Positions 18,507 through 29,471 are shown, counted from the first letter of the stretch. The stretch is 64,000 bases of DNA from a bacterium (GCA_030646555.1 JAUSKP010000048.1:1-64000); one strand, 5' to 3'. Program-made: numbers and translations. The notes: generated by a model from the letters alone, not told the origin.

Positions 18507-20331
18507 TTTTTCATCAAAGGAAGAAGTTTTTTTTGAAGAAGCTGTTTTTGACAGCTTTTCTTCGCATAAAAATTTAAATCATTTAGAGCTCCCTGTATCT
18601 AAAAAAGCTTTTGCCTTGATCGCTGCGGCGGCAATTTTAATAGCCGGGGTAGTTTTTTTGAGGGTGTTGTATTTGAGCTCATTTATGGGGGGATTTTATA
18701 GCCTCAGATCGGAAGCCAATGTCGGCAAGGAAATTTATAATCCGAGCAATAGGGGTATCATTTACGATCGTTATGGAGAACCGTTGGTGGAAAATATTCC
18801 GGCTTTTGCTGTTTCTTTAAAAATTAAAGATTTTTCAGAAAATTCTGAAGCAGAAAAACAAGCCCTTTCCGATATATTAGAGATACCTCTATTAGAAATT
18901 GGAAATAAAATTTCCGGTCAGAACATAGAAAGATCCCCATCTTTTATTTTGGCTAGAGATGTTGATTCAGAAAAAATAATAAGCTTAAAAGCTTTAAATC
19001 TAAAAGGCGTTGAAATAATAGACGATTATAAACGCCAATATATTGACGGACCGGCTTTTTCTCACGTTTTAGGTTATACAGGTATGAGCGATAAAAGCAA
19101 TGAAATAATAGGAAAAACCGGAATAGAGCTGTCTTATGATGATATTTTAAAAGGGACTGACGGCAAAACTATCGTTTATAGAGATGCAAAGGGCAATATT
19201 TTTGATAAAAAGATAGTTGAAGAGCCTAAGAATGGGGAAAGCATAACGCTCACAATAGACGCTGATCTGCAAAATTATTTTTATAATAGCCTCAACCAAG
19301 CATTGATAAATTTAGGAAGAAATTCGGCTGTGGGCCTAGCTATCAATCCCCAAAATGGAGAAGTTCTGTCCCTTATCAGTCTGCCGAGTTTTGACAATAA
19401 TATTTTTTCCAGATCGAGAAATAACGCGGAAAAAAATAGAATTTTAAATTCTGTCTATGCTCCGCTTTTCAATAAAGCTATTTCCGGCGCTTATACGCCG
19501 GCTTCAACCATAAAACCAATGGTGGGACTGGCGGCCTTAGCAGAGGGTCTTATTGATCCAAAAAAACAAATTCTTTCTATTGGCTATATTGAAATACCAA
19601 ATCCATATGATTCTACAAAGCCAAGCAGATTTTTAGACTGGAAGGCAAATGGCTGGGTGGATCTTTATTCGGCTCTGGCAAGATCCAGCAACGTTTATTT
19701 TTACGAAGTTGGCGGAGGATTTGAAGACCAAAAAGGCTTGGGAATTGATAAGCTTAAAGAGTATTGGCAAAAATTCGGTTTGGGCAAGAAAACAGGAATT
19801 GATTTGCCCAGCGAAGCCGAAGGTTTTTTGCCGGATCCGGTTCAAAAAGAAGCCGATAAAAATGATATTTGGAGAATAGGCGATACATATAACGTCAGTA
19901 TCGGGCAGGGAGATCTGTTGGTTACGCCAATCCAATTAATTTCCCAGATTGCGGCCATAGGAAACGGCGGTTATTTTTATAAGCCGCATGTATTAAAAGA
20001 TGCGGCCAGTGAAACTTTAATAGATTTTAGCAATCTAGGAAATTATATAAAAGAAATTAAAAGGGGAATGGGCGATGCAGTAAGCAAACATTATGGCACG
20101 GCGAATATGCTTAGCAGTATACCAGTGGGCATAGGCGCTAAAACAGGAAGTTCGCAGGTTTCTAATAATTTGAAAACAAATGCATTTTTTGTAGGATTTA
20201 TGCCGCTGGAAAATCCGCAAATAGCAATTTTAGTTTTAATTGAAAATGCGAAAGAAGGCAGTCTGAACGCGGTTCCTGTCGCTAAGGATGTCTTGGAATG
20301 GTATTATTGGAACAGAATAGTTAATCTATAA
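18493..20331 (+). CDS. mrdA: Penicillin-binding protein 2, elongation transpeptidase
   Basis: 612 residues. A cytoplasmic N-terminus of about 35 residues and one transmembrane helix (36-60) precede the dimerization domain (SNRGIIYDRYGEPLVENIP). The transpeptidase motifs are complete: STIK near 337, SSN near 398, and KTGSS near 550. It cross-links new peptidoglycan in the MreB complex. GFMPLENPQIAILV is a typical C-terminal segment. The operon context with mreBCD agrees. Confidence 0.95.
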   Translation: MAKNNFSSKEEVFFEEAVFDSFSSHKNLNHLELPVSKKAFALIAAAAILIAGVVFLRVLYLSSFMGGFYSLRSEANVGKEIYNPSNRGIIYDRYGEPLVENIPAFAVSLKIKDFSENSEAEKQALSDILEIPLLEIGNKISGQNIERSPSFILARDVDSEKIISLKALNLKGVEIIDDYKRQYIDGPAFSHVLGYTGMSDKSNEIIGKTGIELSYDDILKGTDGKTIVYRDAKGNIFDKKIVEEPKNGESITLTIDADLQNYFYNSLNQALINLGRNSAVGLAINPQNGEVLSLISLPSFDNNIFSRSRNNAEKNRILNSVYAPLFNKAISGAYTPASTIKPMVGLAALAEGLIDPKKQILSIGYIEIPNPYDSTKPSRFLDWKANGWVDLYSALARSSNVYFYEVGGGFEDQKGLGIDKLKEYWQKFGLGKKTGIDLPSEAEGFLPDPVQKEADKNDIWRIGDTYNVSIGQGDLLVTPIQLISQIAAIGNGGYFYKPHVLKDAASETLIDFSNLGNYIKEIKRGMGDAVSKHYGTANMLSSIPVGIGAKTGSSQVSNNLKTNAFFVGFMPLENPQIAILVLIENAKEGSLNAVPVAKDVLEWYYWNRIVNL

Positions 20332-20335
20332 TAAA

Positions 20336-21760
20336 ATGTTCGATCTCATACCTTTAATTAAAGCAATCGGATATCTCGGTATTTTTATAATTGTTTTTGC
20401 CGAATCAGGGCTTTTTATCGGATTTTTTTTGCCGGGAGACAGCCTGATTTTTACGGCCGGTTTTTTGGCATCCCAAGGATTTTTAAATATTTGGGATCTG
20501 ATATTTTTAATATTTATCGCTGCCGTTATTGGCGATAATTTTGGCTATGCTTTCGGAAAAAAAGTTGGCCCCATGATATTCAAAAGAGAGGATTCATTTT
20601 TATTCCATAAAGATAATTTAAACAAAGCTAAGATGTTTTATGAGAAATATGGCGGAAAGGCGATAATTCTGGCGAGGTTTATGCCAGGCATTAGGACGTT
20701 TGCTCCAATTTTAGCTGGAGTCGGAAAAATGCAGTACAGCAAATTTTTATCATTCAATATTATTGGCGGAGCTCTTTGGGGCATTGGATTACCTTTGCTT
20801 GGATACTATTTAGGGAACGTTATTCCAAATATAGACAGGTATATTGTCTTTATAGTTCTTTTAATCATATTTATTTCAGTTTCCCCTATGATTTGGCACG
20901 TTGTAAAAGACAAAGCTACCAGGGATCGCATTTTAAATACTTTGTTAAACGCCCTGCATACTAAAGCAACAAAATATGCGGGCAAATTGGTTGTTTTTAA
21001 CTGGAAAATGAATCCGGAAACTTTAGAAAGCGCGATAGATATGGCAAGAAAAAGTGATCATAAAAATATCGTGGTTGCGCCGCCGTTCGTATTTATTGAA
21101 GAAATTGGAAAAATTATTAAAACAGCCAAACTTGGAGCCCAGGACTTATTTTATAAAAATACAAATGGAGGATCTTTTACGGGGGAAATATCTGCGTCAG
21201 AACTTGTTAATTTAGGAGTAAAATATGCAATTATCGGTCATTCGGAAAGACGGGCTATGGGTGAAAGCGATGAAATAATATCTAAAAAAATAAAAACGGC
21301 ATTGGATAACGGGCTTATTCCAATACTTTGCGTGGGCGAATCCAAAAAAGAATCAGGAAGTATGAATAATGAATTAAGCGTTTCATCGAAAGAGTTTGTC
21401 AGGGATCAATTAGAAAAAGACCTATTTCTTATTCGTAATTCATCATTCTCAATTCACAATTCTCTCATCGTCGCCTACGAACCAATTTGGGCAATCGGCA
21501 CCGGGAATAATTGTTCTCCGGAAGTTGCTCTGGAAATGATCAAATTTATTAAAAGTCTTTCCGGGTCATTAGCTCCGGCGCTCGCTAAAAGCGAGGTCGG
21601 AGTCCCGACCGCTGAGCGCGTCGGGATTGTTGGTTGTAGGTTGTTAGTTTTATATGGCGGCTCCGTTAACTCAAAAAATATAAGTGATTTTCTTAAATAT
21701 AAGGAGATAGATGGAGTTTTGGTTGGGGGAGCAAGTTTAGATCCAAAACTATTTTTTTGA
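20336..21760 (+). CDS. tpiA: DedA membrane protein fused to triosephosphate isomerase
   Basis: One uninterrupted 474-residue frame. Residues 1-205 are a DedA/VTT membrane protein (FAESGLFIGFFLPGDSLIF; ARFMPGIRTFAPILAG with the conserved Arg residues; GALWGIGLPLLGYYLG). Residues about 215-474 are a whole TIM barrel with all catalytic residues: Lys in FNWKMN, His in IIGHSERR and Glu in VAYEPIWAIGTG. No ATG lies just before FNWKMN, though a TTG does. This would tie a glycolytic enzyme to the membrane. Two repeat-like insertions lie in the isomerase part, at about 21427-21465 (encoding FLIRNSSFSIHNSL) and 21576-21625 (ALAKSEVGVPTAERVGI). Confidence 0.92.
   Translation: MFDLIPLIKAIGYLGIFIIVFAESGLFIGFFLPGDSLIFTAGFLASQGFLNIWDLIFLIFIAAVIGDNFGYAFGKKVGPMIFKREDSFLFHKDNLNKAKMFYEKYGGKAIILARFMPGIRTFAPILAGVGKMQYSKFLSFNIIGGALWGIGLPLLGYYLGNVIPNIDRYIVFIVLLIIFISVSPMIWHVVKDKATRDRILNTLLNALHTKATKYAGKLVVFNWKMNPETLESAIDMARKSDHKNIVVAPPFVFIEEIGKIIKTAKLGAQDLFYKNTNGGSFTGEISASELVNLGVKYAIIGHSERRAMGESDEIISKKIKTALDNGLIPILCVGESKKESGSMNNELSVSSKEFVRDQLEKDLFLIRNSSFSIHNSLIVAYEPIWAIGTGNNCSPEVALEMIKFIKSLSGSLAPALAKSEVGVPTAERVGIVGCRLLVLYGGSVNSKNISDFLKYKEIDGVLVGGASLDPKLFF
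21576..21627. repeat. Palindromic insertion inside tpiA part
   Basis: Nested short palindromes (GCTCGCTAAAAGCGAG; GGAGTCCCGACC ... GTCGGGA) encode about 17 extra residues in the C-terminal part of the isomerase barrel, before LYGGSVN. The frame is kept. Confidence 0.6.
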
Positions 21761-21955
21761 AAAAATCGAAATCCATATTTTTTAATTTTATTTTTCCTTC
21801 CCATCTGTCATTGCGAGGAGTCTGCGACGTGGCAATCCAGTTCTTTTTCTAGATTCCAGCCGTAGTTTACCCTCGAGCTACATCGGGGGCTGGAATGACA
21901 GAAAAATTATATGTTATTATATAATTGTATTGAGTATTTAAATATAAATAAAAAA
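21761..21955. repeat. Intergenic composite repeat, no gene
   Basis: Positions 21806-21902 combine two dispersed repeat families: GTCATTGCGAGGAGTC...GGCAATCC, then GATTCCAGC...GGCTGGAATGACAG. The rest is AT-rich and holds TATAAA at 21943-21948 before a micro-ORF. I see no gene in it. Confidence 0.75.
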
Positions 21956-22094
21956 ATGGATCCCGCACATAACAAAGATAATTAATTTGTATGTGCAGAT
22001 TCAAAAATAAAGTAATAAAGTCGTTTAAAATAATAATTAATAAAAACAGAGAGTAAGAAAGCTTTGTTTTCAAATCTTTGTTATGTGCGGGATG
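21956..22094 (+). promoter_or_regulatory. Leader: micro-ORF plus 20-bp inverted repeat over start codon
   Basis: A micro-ORF at 21956-21985 encodes MDPAHNKDN and starts 7 nt after TATAAA (leaderless). Its first codons form the left arm (21960-21979) of a perfect 20-bp inverted repeat. The right arm (22074-22093) covers both candidate starts of the SIMPL gene. The left arm can also pair locally through GCACAT with ATGTGC at 21991-21996, so two exclusive folds are possible. A 134-bp MITE with terminal inverted repeats is the other reading. Confidence 0.55.
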
Positions 22095-22859
22095 GATAAT
22101 AATTTAGAATCATTAAAAAAATATTTTTGGCCTATTTTAAACATATTATTAATAGTTTTGGTGATTTTGGGCATATTTTCAGTTAGCGCGTTGCGCCGGT
22201 ATGTTGATACCACTTCTTCAAATCGCACGATCTCTGTTTCAGCTGAAGGCAAAACTGTGGTTACTCCGGACATAGCTAAGATTAATTTTTCTGTTGTGAC
22301 CGAAGGCGCCGATACCGTTAAAATATCCGAAGAAAATATTAAGAAAATGAATAAGGCCATTGATTTTGTAAAGTCGCAGGGGATCGGATCAAAAGATATC
22401 CAAACGGCAGGATACAGCCTTTCTCCAAAATATGAATACAACGAAGATAAGAGGGAAAGTTTCATTAGCGGCTACACATTAACCCAGACCATCTATATTC
22501 AGATCCGTGATTTTTCAAAGATTAGCGGCATTTTAGGCGCGTTGCCCGGACTCGGCGTTAACAACATAAGCTCCCTGTCTTTTGCCATAGAAAACCAAGA
22601 TGAAGCTTTGAAAGTTGCGCGTGATCAGGCTTTTGAGAAAGCTTTTGTAAAAGCCAGAGAAATGGCAAAACAAAATGGAGTAAGAATTAAAAGAGTGGTC
22701 ACTTTTTCCGATTATCAAAACAATTACCCAATCTACGCTAAAACAATGAGTTATGGAATCGGTGGAGGAGCGACCGATGAAGCAGTTCGGGCACCATCAA
22801 TTGAGCCGGGTAGCCAAGAAGTGACCGTAAATGTGAGCATAACCTACGAAATAGATTAA
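22092..22859 (+). CDS. SIMPL-domain (DUF541) exported protein
   Basis: 255 residues. One N-terminal transmembrane helix (about 13-32), then the SIMPL fold: ISVSAEGKTVVTPDIAKINFSV near the start, IQTAGYSLSPKYEY, and the long helix DEALKVARDQAFEKAFVKAREMA. It ends with EVTVNVSITYEID. Function in the family is poorly defined (envelope or oxidative stress links). ATG 22083 in frame would add MCG; 22092 shares the ATGGATAAT context with the AI-2E gene at 39208. It is cotranscribed with gtrA 3 nt downstream. Confidence 0.85.
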   Translation: MDNNLESLKKYFWPILNILLIVLVILGIFSVSALRRYVDTTSSNRTISVSAEGKTVVTPDIAKINFSVVTEGADTVKISEENIKKMNKAIDFVKSQGIGSKDIQTAGYSLSPKYEYNEDKRESFISGYTLTQTIYIQIRDFSKISGILGALPGLGVNNISSLSFAIENQDEALKVARDQAFEKAFVKAREMAKQNGVRIKRVVTFSDYQNNYPIYAKTMSYGIGGGATDEAVRAPSIEPGSQEVTVNVSITYEID

Positions 22860-22862
22860 AAA

Positions 22863-23318
22863 ATGATAGCAAGATTTAGTAATTTGAAAGAAAGGTATCC
22901 TTTTATTCCTCAATTCATCAGATTCTTCCTTGTTGGAGCTATAAATACCGGAATAGATTTCGCGGTGCTGAATTTTCTTATTTTTTTTACCGAAAAAAGC
23001 AGCGGTGTTTACTATCCAGTTTTTAAATTTATTTCTTTTATGATTGCGGTCACCAATAGCTATTTTATGAATAAATATTGGACTTTCAAGTCCGATGATG
23101 CGTGCGGCGCAAAGCCTGGTGAATTTTTGAAGTTTTTGGGCGTTTATTTGGTTGGCGCAATAGTTAATGTCGGCGTTGCCACATATGTAGTAAATTACAT
23201 TAGCGCCCCAATCGGATTTTCACCGGTCTTATGGGCGAATGTAGGGGCCTGTTTTGCAGTAGTGTTTACTCTTACTTGGAATTTCGTAGGTCTTAAATTT
23301 ATAGTTTTTAAGAAATAA
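22863..23318 (+). CDS. GtrA family membrane protein
   Basis: 151 residues with four transmembrane helices. FIRFFLVGAINTGIDFAVL is the family N-terminus and ANVGACFAVVFTLTWNFVGLKFIVF the C-terminus; NSYFMNKYWTFK is the conserved loop. GtrA proteins are thought to move lipid-linked sugars. It begins 3 nt after the SIMPL gene. Confidence 0.88.
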   Translation: MIARFSNLKERYPFIPQFIRFFLVGAINTGIDFAVLNFLIFFTEKSSGVYYPVFKFISFMIAVTNSYFMNKYWTFKSDDACGAKPGEFLKFLGVYLVGAIVNVGVATYVVNYISAPIGFSPVLWANVGACFAVVFTLTWNFVGLKFIVFKK

Positions 23319-23383
23319 ATTTAAACTTTAGTCCTTAGAAAATTGGAACGTGTTTTAAGATATATCTTATATGACGTTCTAAA

Positions 23384-23421
23384 TTTGACAAGAATGAGAA
23401 AATAGTGTATATTATACACTC
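23384..23421 (+). promoter_or_regulatory. Strong sigma70-type promoter with palindrome
   Basis: TTGACA (23385-23390), 17-bp spacer, TATATT (23408-23413). The -10 sits in the palindrome AGTGTATATTATACACT, a possible operator. It is very similar in sequence and spacing to the promoter at 31999-32033. Confidence 0.85.
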
Positions 23422-23465
23422 AAGTGAATTGTTCGTTCCAAATTCAGAAAAAGGAGATAAAAAAG

Positions 23466-23603
23466 ATGTCAGAACCGAAAAAAGAGCTGAGTAGCGAGGA
23501 TCAGAAAAGCGAGGAGGCTTTTGCCGATCTGGTCTTTGCTAGCGAAAATGCGGTTATGGACAAAACCGGCTGGTTCGAAGTTCCGGTAAAGGCAGGGGAA
23601 TAA
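23466..23603 (+). CDS. Small acidic protein, unknown
   Basis: 45 residues (MSEPKKELSSEDQKSEEAF ... WFEVPVKAGE). It is soluble and acidic with no recognised domain. AAGGAG (23451-23456) lies 9 nt before the ATG, a consensus promoter is upstream and a terminator follows 9 nt after the stop. This complete single-gene unit makes a real small gene likely. Confidence 0.7.
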   Translation: MSEPKKELSSEDQKSEEAFADLVFASENAVMDKTGWFEVPVKAGE

Positions 23604-23611
23604 GTTTCAAT

Positions 23612-23646
23612 AAAAGGGCGGATCTAATATGATTTCGCCCTTTTTT
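23612..23646 (+). terminator. Rho-independent terminator
   Basis: 9-bp stem AAAAGGGCG with CGCCCTTTT, 15-nt loop, then a run of T. It ends the 45-residue gene unit. Confidence 0.88.
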
Positions 23647-23702
23647 ATTTGATGTTTTTAAGTTATAATCTTATTTAAGATTAGTAAAAAGAAAAAATTT
23701 AT

Positions 23703-23812
23703 GTCATTCCGGGCTCGACCCGGAATCCAGTCCGTCATTGCGAGCCCTAAAGGGGCGTGGCAATCTAATGAATTACTAGAGATTGCTTCGTCGCAGACTT
23801 CTCGCAATGACG
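23703..23812. repeat. Composite dispersed repeat (both main families)
   Basis: GTCATTCCGGGCTCGACCCG-type unit followed by a GTCATTGCGAG ... TCTCGCAATGAC unit, between the 45-residue gene unit and hpf. The two ends of the second unit are inverted copies. Confidence 0.85.
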
Positions 23813-23841
23813 AAGATAATAATTAAAATTAGTAAAAATAT

Positions 23842-24156
23842 ATGAACTTAGATATTAAGGCAACAAATTTAGAATTAACTCCCGCTATTAAGCAGTATAT
23901 TGAAACCAAAATTTCCGGGCTTTCCAAATTTTTAGAGAAATGGGAAAAATCCGGCAAAATAAACGTTAAATTTGAATTGGCCAGAACCACTAACCACCAT
24001 AGCAAGGGTGAAGTTTTTTACGCTGAAATGAATCTTAATTTGGGAGAAAAAATGCTCCGCGCCGAACATTCAGCCGAGGATGCGTATAAAGCGATAGATA
24101 AAGTGAAAGACATAATGAAAGAAGAAATTATTGAGTTTAAAGAAAAGTCTGAGTAA
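23842..24156 (+). CDS. hpf: Ribosome hibernation promoting factor (short)
   Basis: 104 residues of the HPF/YfiA beta-alpha-beta fold: MNLDIKATNLELTPAIKQYI at the start, KGEVFYAEMNLNLGEKMLRAE and the basic helix AEDAYKAIDKVKDIM. The short form binds the decoding centre and promotes inactive ribosomes. It lacks the C-terminal dimerization domain of long HPF. It precedes secA, with a repeat between. Confidence 0.93.
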   Translation: MNLDIKATNLELTPAIKQYIETKISGLSKFLEKWEKSGKINVKFELARTTNHHSKGEVFYAEMNLNLGEKMLRAEHSAEDAYKAIDKVKDIMKEEIIEFKEKSE

Positions 24157-24169
24157 AAATATAATACTC

Positions 24170-24242
24170 GTCATTGCGATTGCCGCTGAAGCAATCTATT
24201 TTAATCACGAGATTGCCACGTCGCAGACTCCTCGCAATGACA
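24170..24242. repeat. GTCATTGCGA dispersed repeat
   Basis: GTCATTGCGATTGCCGCTGA at the left and TCCTCGCAATGAC at the right form an inverted pair between hpf and secA. Confidence 0.85.
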
Positions 24243-24251
24243 GAAAAATAA

Positions 24252-26600
<2,349 letters not shown>

Positions 26601-26626
26601 TTTTAGGAAGTCCGACTTCCTAAATT

Positions 26627-26656
26627 AAAAACCTCCAAAATTTTGGAGGTTTTTTT
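26627..26656. terminator. Bidirectional terminator
   Basis: AAAAACCTCCAAAA paired with TTTTGGAGGTTTTT, T-rich on both strands, between convergent secA and the adhesin gene. A second small hairpin (TTTAGGAAGT / ACTTCCTAAA) precedes it at 26602-26623. Confidence 0.88.
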
Positions 26657-26666
26657 GCTTCTAAAC

Positions 26667-28988
26667 TTACCTTATTTTTAATTTCAGTCCAGTAATTTCG
26701 GCTCTTAATTCTTCAATCTGTTTCTGCTGGTCTTGAATAGCGCCGGTCAAAATTGCTTCCATACCGGTTGGATTGTACCAATAGTATCCTTTATCATCTT
26801 GCGAGATCATTTCCGGAATAACATTTTTAACCTCTTGAGCAATAAATCCATACTTCAATCCCGGATTTGTGCCAAACTGGCTGTCGTGAAGCGCGTTCCA
26901 TCTGTAAGAAACAGGGCGAAGAGCCATTATTTTATTAAGAGACTCTCCTTTTAATTCACTATAAACATTTTTCCATCGCTGGTCAGAAGTGCTAGTCCAG
27001 GCAGTTCCCGTAGACAATCCGGCTGTTCCGACAACACTAAGCGCGTACGTCCCTGGCGCCGTCGTCCCAATGCCGACTTTGCCGGATGAATTTACCGTCA
27101 AAACATCACCCACTGAAGCATCGCTAACAGAAAAATAATTCTTTCCTCCATTATAGTTTCCATAAGCGGAAGTTGGAGGCGTAAAATTAGCTGTCCATCT
27201 GGCAATCCCTTTGCTTACACGAACCTCATCTATTGCCCCGGTAAATCTTGACCCAGGGGCAGAGTCTGCGCCAAGGAAAAAGCCGGCGGTGGCGGCGTCA
27301 TTGGTCGGAACCCCTGTTACGTCTTTAGTGTCTTGAAGTGCACCATCTATGTATAATTTTAGCGTGTTGCTTTGCCTAATAAAGGCGACGTGGTGCCAAG
27401 CATTATCACTGGTGTCCACCGTAGAGGTTACATCGTAGGCCGTCGCAGAGCTGTTCCAAATATACGCCCATAAATATTTCCCGCCGTAAATTTTCCAACT
27501 GGAACCGGCGCCGGTATTGTCTCCATATGCAATTATAGGGTTAGTCCATTGACTATCCGTAGTAATCGCGCTTTTGTACCATAGATCTATAGTGAATTCG
27601 CCGCTTCCCATTTCATAGTCAACGTTATCCGTTGGTCCGGCAACATAGTCGCCTGTACCATCAAACAAAATAGAACCTGTCCCAAATTTTTGAAATGCTG
27701 TGTCAATTTGAGCGTCTGCTTGGCGCGTCATAGTTTTACTGGATTCATCGGTTATAGTAGCGGAACCGTCTGTTCCATTGGCATGGATAAGCGTTTTACT
27801 ATAACTGTCATCCACACCTACTTCCGTAAATAATCCAGTATCGCGTCCTCTTACGTCAAGTGTTGATTCTGGTGTCGTCGTCCCTATGCCGACTTTGCCG
27901 GCAGTTGAAATAAATATCGTTGATGTTCCGACTGCGGTGTTTGCACTGCTAAAGTATGCAAGCTGGCCGGTAGAACCCGTCAAACTCGCGCTTCCGCCCG
28001 CGACACAAGTTCCATTTATGGCAAAACAGCCTCTTGCAACATCTATTCCGCCAGTTGAAGAAAAAGTAGATGTGGCAGTTGAAAAGTTTATGCCATTAGT
28101 ATTTCCCACAGAAAACAAACTGCCGGGAGTCGTGGAGGAAATGCCGACGTTGCCGCCATTAGTGATGATTAAGTTAGTAGCCGTGGAAGAACCAATCACA
28201 AAAGCTGGACCGGTAATTCCGTTGGGATTGACAGACAAAAGTCCCCATGGAGAAGAAGAGGCGATGCCAGTCTTGCCCTCTATTATCATTCCTGAAGTTG
28301 GCGCCGCGATAATGCCGTAAGTTGCTCCGACAGAAGCGCTGCCAGTTATACCCAGTTTGGACAGGGGCGCCGTATTTCCGATGCCGACACTACCACTTAT
28401 ATAAGCATTATTCCAAGGCAAAGCAGTAGTGCCGATATCATAAAAAGTTGCGGCGCCGGGAATAAGATTAGAATCAAAAGTAGCGGCGGACACGCGGGCA
28501 ATTGCCGAGCTTAAAGTGCGGGAAAAAGCGGATGCCGGATTAGTGGTGTTGTAGCTCAAAGTCAGATCAATTTGCACGGAATCATGCCCTGAATATCCGG
28601 AAACTTTTAAAAAGTTAACTGCGTCGGCAACAACACTGCTATTGGTAAGCGGTTGGGGAGTGCCGTTAGCTTCTTCTTTATAAACTATGCCGTTTAAAAT
28701 ATAAAATTCCGTAGGATTTTTGGTATCGTCTTTAAATCTCAAAACTAAAGTGGAGGTGGAAGTGCCGGCGTCTATATCAATGACAGAAGAATCCCTAATA
28801 GATCTCTGCATATTTTGCAGGGTGAAATTAAGCTGTTCATTGACTTCTATGACGGCAGTTTGCCTGCTTTTAATTTTTGTAGTGTCAATCAGAACGCCGG
28901 ATAAAACTGCTCCTGTGGCGCCTAAGATGGCGGTATAAATTAAAACTTCCATGAGGGTAAAACCACCTATTTTTTTATTTGTAGTCAT
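26667..28988 (-). CDS. Type IV pilin-like adhesin with LamG and S74 chaperone domains
   Basis: 773 residues from ATG 28988. It opens with a prepilin signal (GGFTLMEVLIYTAIL, cleavage at G|F, Glu at +5) and a pilin helix. Next come a beta-rich head, about 200 residues of repeated tail-fibre-like GNVGIGTTTP / GSVGIGNTAP modules (about 200-390), and a LamG/concanavalin-type domain (about 435-615: FTIDLWYKSAI; NAWHHVAFIRQSNTLKLYID; GAIDEVRVSKGIARW). The end is a Peptidase_S74 intramolecular chaperone (STSDQRWKN with the Ser/Lys pair; YGFIAQEVKNVIPEM) and a coiled coil. This is a surface fibre built from pilus and phage-tail parts. A TTG at 29003 is in frame but lies upstream of the predicted transcript start. 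Confidence 0.9.
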   Translation of the reverse strand: MTTNKKIGGFTLMEVLIYTAILGATGAVLSGVLIDTTKIKSRQTAVIEVNEQLNFTLQNMQRSIRDSSVIDIDAGTSTSTLVLRFKDDTKNPTEFYILNGIVYKEEANGTPQPLTNSSVVADAVNFLKVSGYSGHDSVQIDLTLSYNTTNPASAFSRTLSSAIARVSAATFDSNLIPGAATFYDIGTTALPWNNAYISGSVGIGNTAPLSKLGITGSASVGATYGIIAAPTSGMIIEGKTGIASSSPWGLLSVNPNGITGPAFVIGSSTATNLIITNGGNVGISSTTPGSLFSVGNTNGINFSTATSTFSSTGGIDVARGCFAINGTCVAGGSASLTGSTGQLAYFSSANTAVGTSTIFISTAGKVGIGTTTPESTLDVRGRDTGLFTEVGVDDSYSKTLIHANGTDGSATITDESSKTMTRQADAQIDTAFQKFGTGSILFDGTGDYVAGPTDNVDYEMGSGEFTIDLWYKSAITTDSQWTNPIIAYGDNTGAGSSWKIYGGKYLWAYIWNSSATAYDVTSTVDTSDNAWHHVAFIRQSNTLKLYIDGALQDTKDVTGVPTNDAATAGFFLGADSAPGSRFTGAIDEVRVSKGIARWTANFTPPTSAYGNYNGGKNYFSVSDASVGDVLTVNSSGKVGIGTTAPGTYALSVVGTAGLSTGTAWTSTSDQRWKNVYSELKGESLNKIMALRPVSYRWNALHDSQFGTNPGLKYGFIAQEVKNVIPEMISQDDKGYYWYNPTGMEAILTGAIQDQQKQIEELRAEITGLKLKIR

Positions 28989-28994
28989 AGATAT

Positions 28995-29000
28995 ATTATA
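28995..29000 (-). promoter_or_regulatory. -10 box, leaderless start of adhesin gene
   Basis: TATAAT on the minus strand ends 6 nt before ATG 28988, so transcription should start at or next to the start codon. No -35 is seen. Confidence 0.6.
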
Positions 29001-29012
29001 CAATAATATTAG

Positions 29013-29060
29013 GTTAAGGAATATAGAATTTAGAATATTGAATATAGAATAGGAATAGAG
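29013..29060. repeat. AT-rich GAATATAGAATA repeats, left of four-helix gene
   Basis: Imperfect tandem copies of GAATATAGAATTTAGAATAT. An inverted counterpart (TTCTATATTCTATATTCTG) lies at 29472-29508, so the four-helix-bundle gene is bracketed. Confidence 0.6.
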
Positions 29061-29070
29061 AATGTTGAAT

Positions 29071-29460
29071 TTAAGATTCGTATCTTTTCTGGCGAGTAGC
29101 TTGCAATAAGCCTGTAAGAAGTTTATTGGCTATAATTGATTGCTCAGCGCATTCGTCAAAATATTCTTTTGATAAATAACCAACATCCTTAGCAATTAAA
29201 AGCTGGTTTTGAAGCTCAGTCATTGAACCCTTAGCGTTGCTGTAGAAATAATGTTTTTCTTTTGAGGACCTTCTGCTAAAACCCTCGGCAATATTAGAAG
29301 TAAAAGAAACTACAGCTCTTCTCATTTGATCTGTGAGTCCATATTTTTCTTCTGAAGGAAAGTTTTTAGTTTCCTTATAAATCATCAAAACTAGTTTGTG
29401 TCCTTCCTGCCAAACTAATAAATCGGTAAATCTTTGAATTTTCTTAATTTCCTTATTCAT
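29071..29460 (-). CDS. Four-helix-bundle protein (23S rRNA intervening-sequence type)
   Basis: 129 residues, all helical, with family features FTDLLVWQEGHKLVLMIY, EKYGLTDQMRRAVVSFTSNI, AEGFSRRSSKEKHYFY and a final helix. The family was first met in 23S rRNA intervening sequences; its role is not settled. Inverted AT-rich repeats on both sides suggest it moved here as a unit. No Shine-Dalgarno is seen. Confidence 0.9.
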   Translation of the reverse strand: MNKEIKKIQRFTDLLVWQEGHKLVLMIYKETKNFPSEEKYGLTDQMRRAVVSFTSNIAEGFSRRSSKEKHYFYSNAKGSMTELQNQLLIAKDVGYLSKEYFDECAEQSIIANKLLTGLLQATRQKRYES

Positions 29461-29471
29461 AGTTTTAGTTT

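Noticed and set aside
27886..28320. Plus-strand frame inside the adhesin gene
   Set aside because: It is the shadow of the minus-strand repeat modules.
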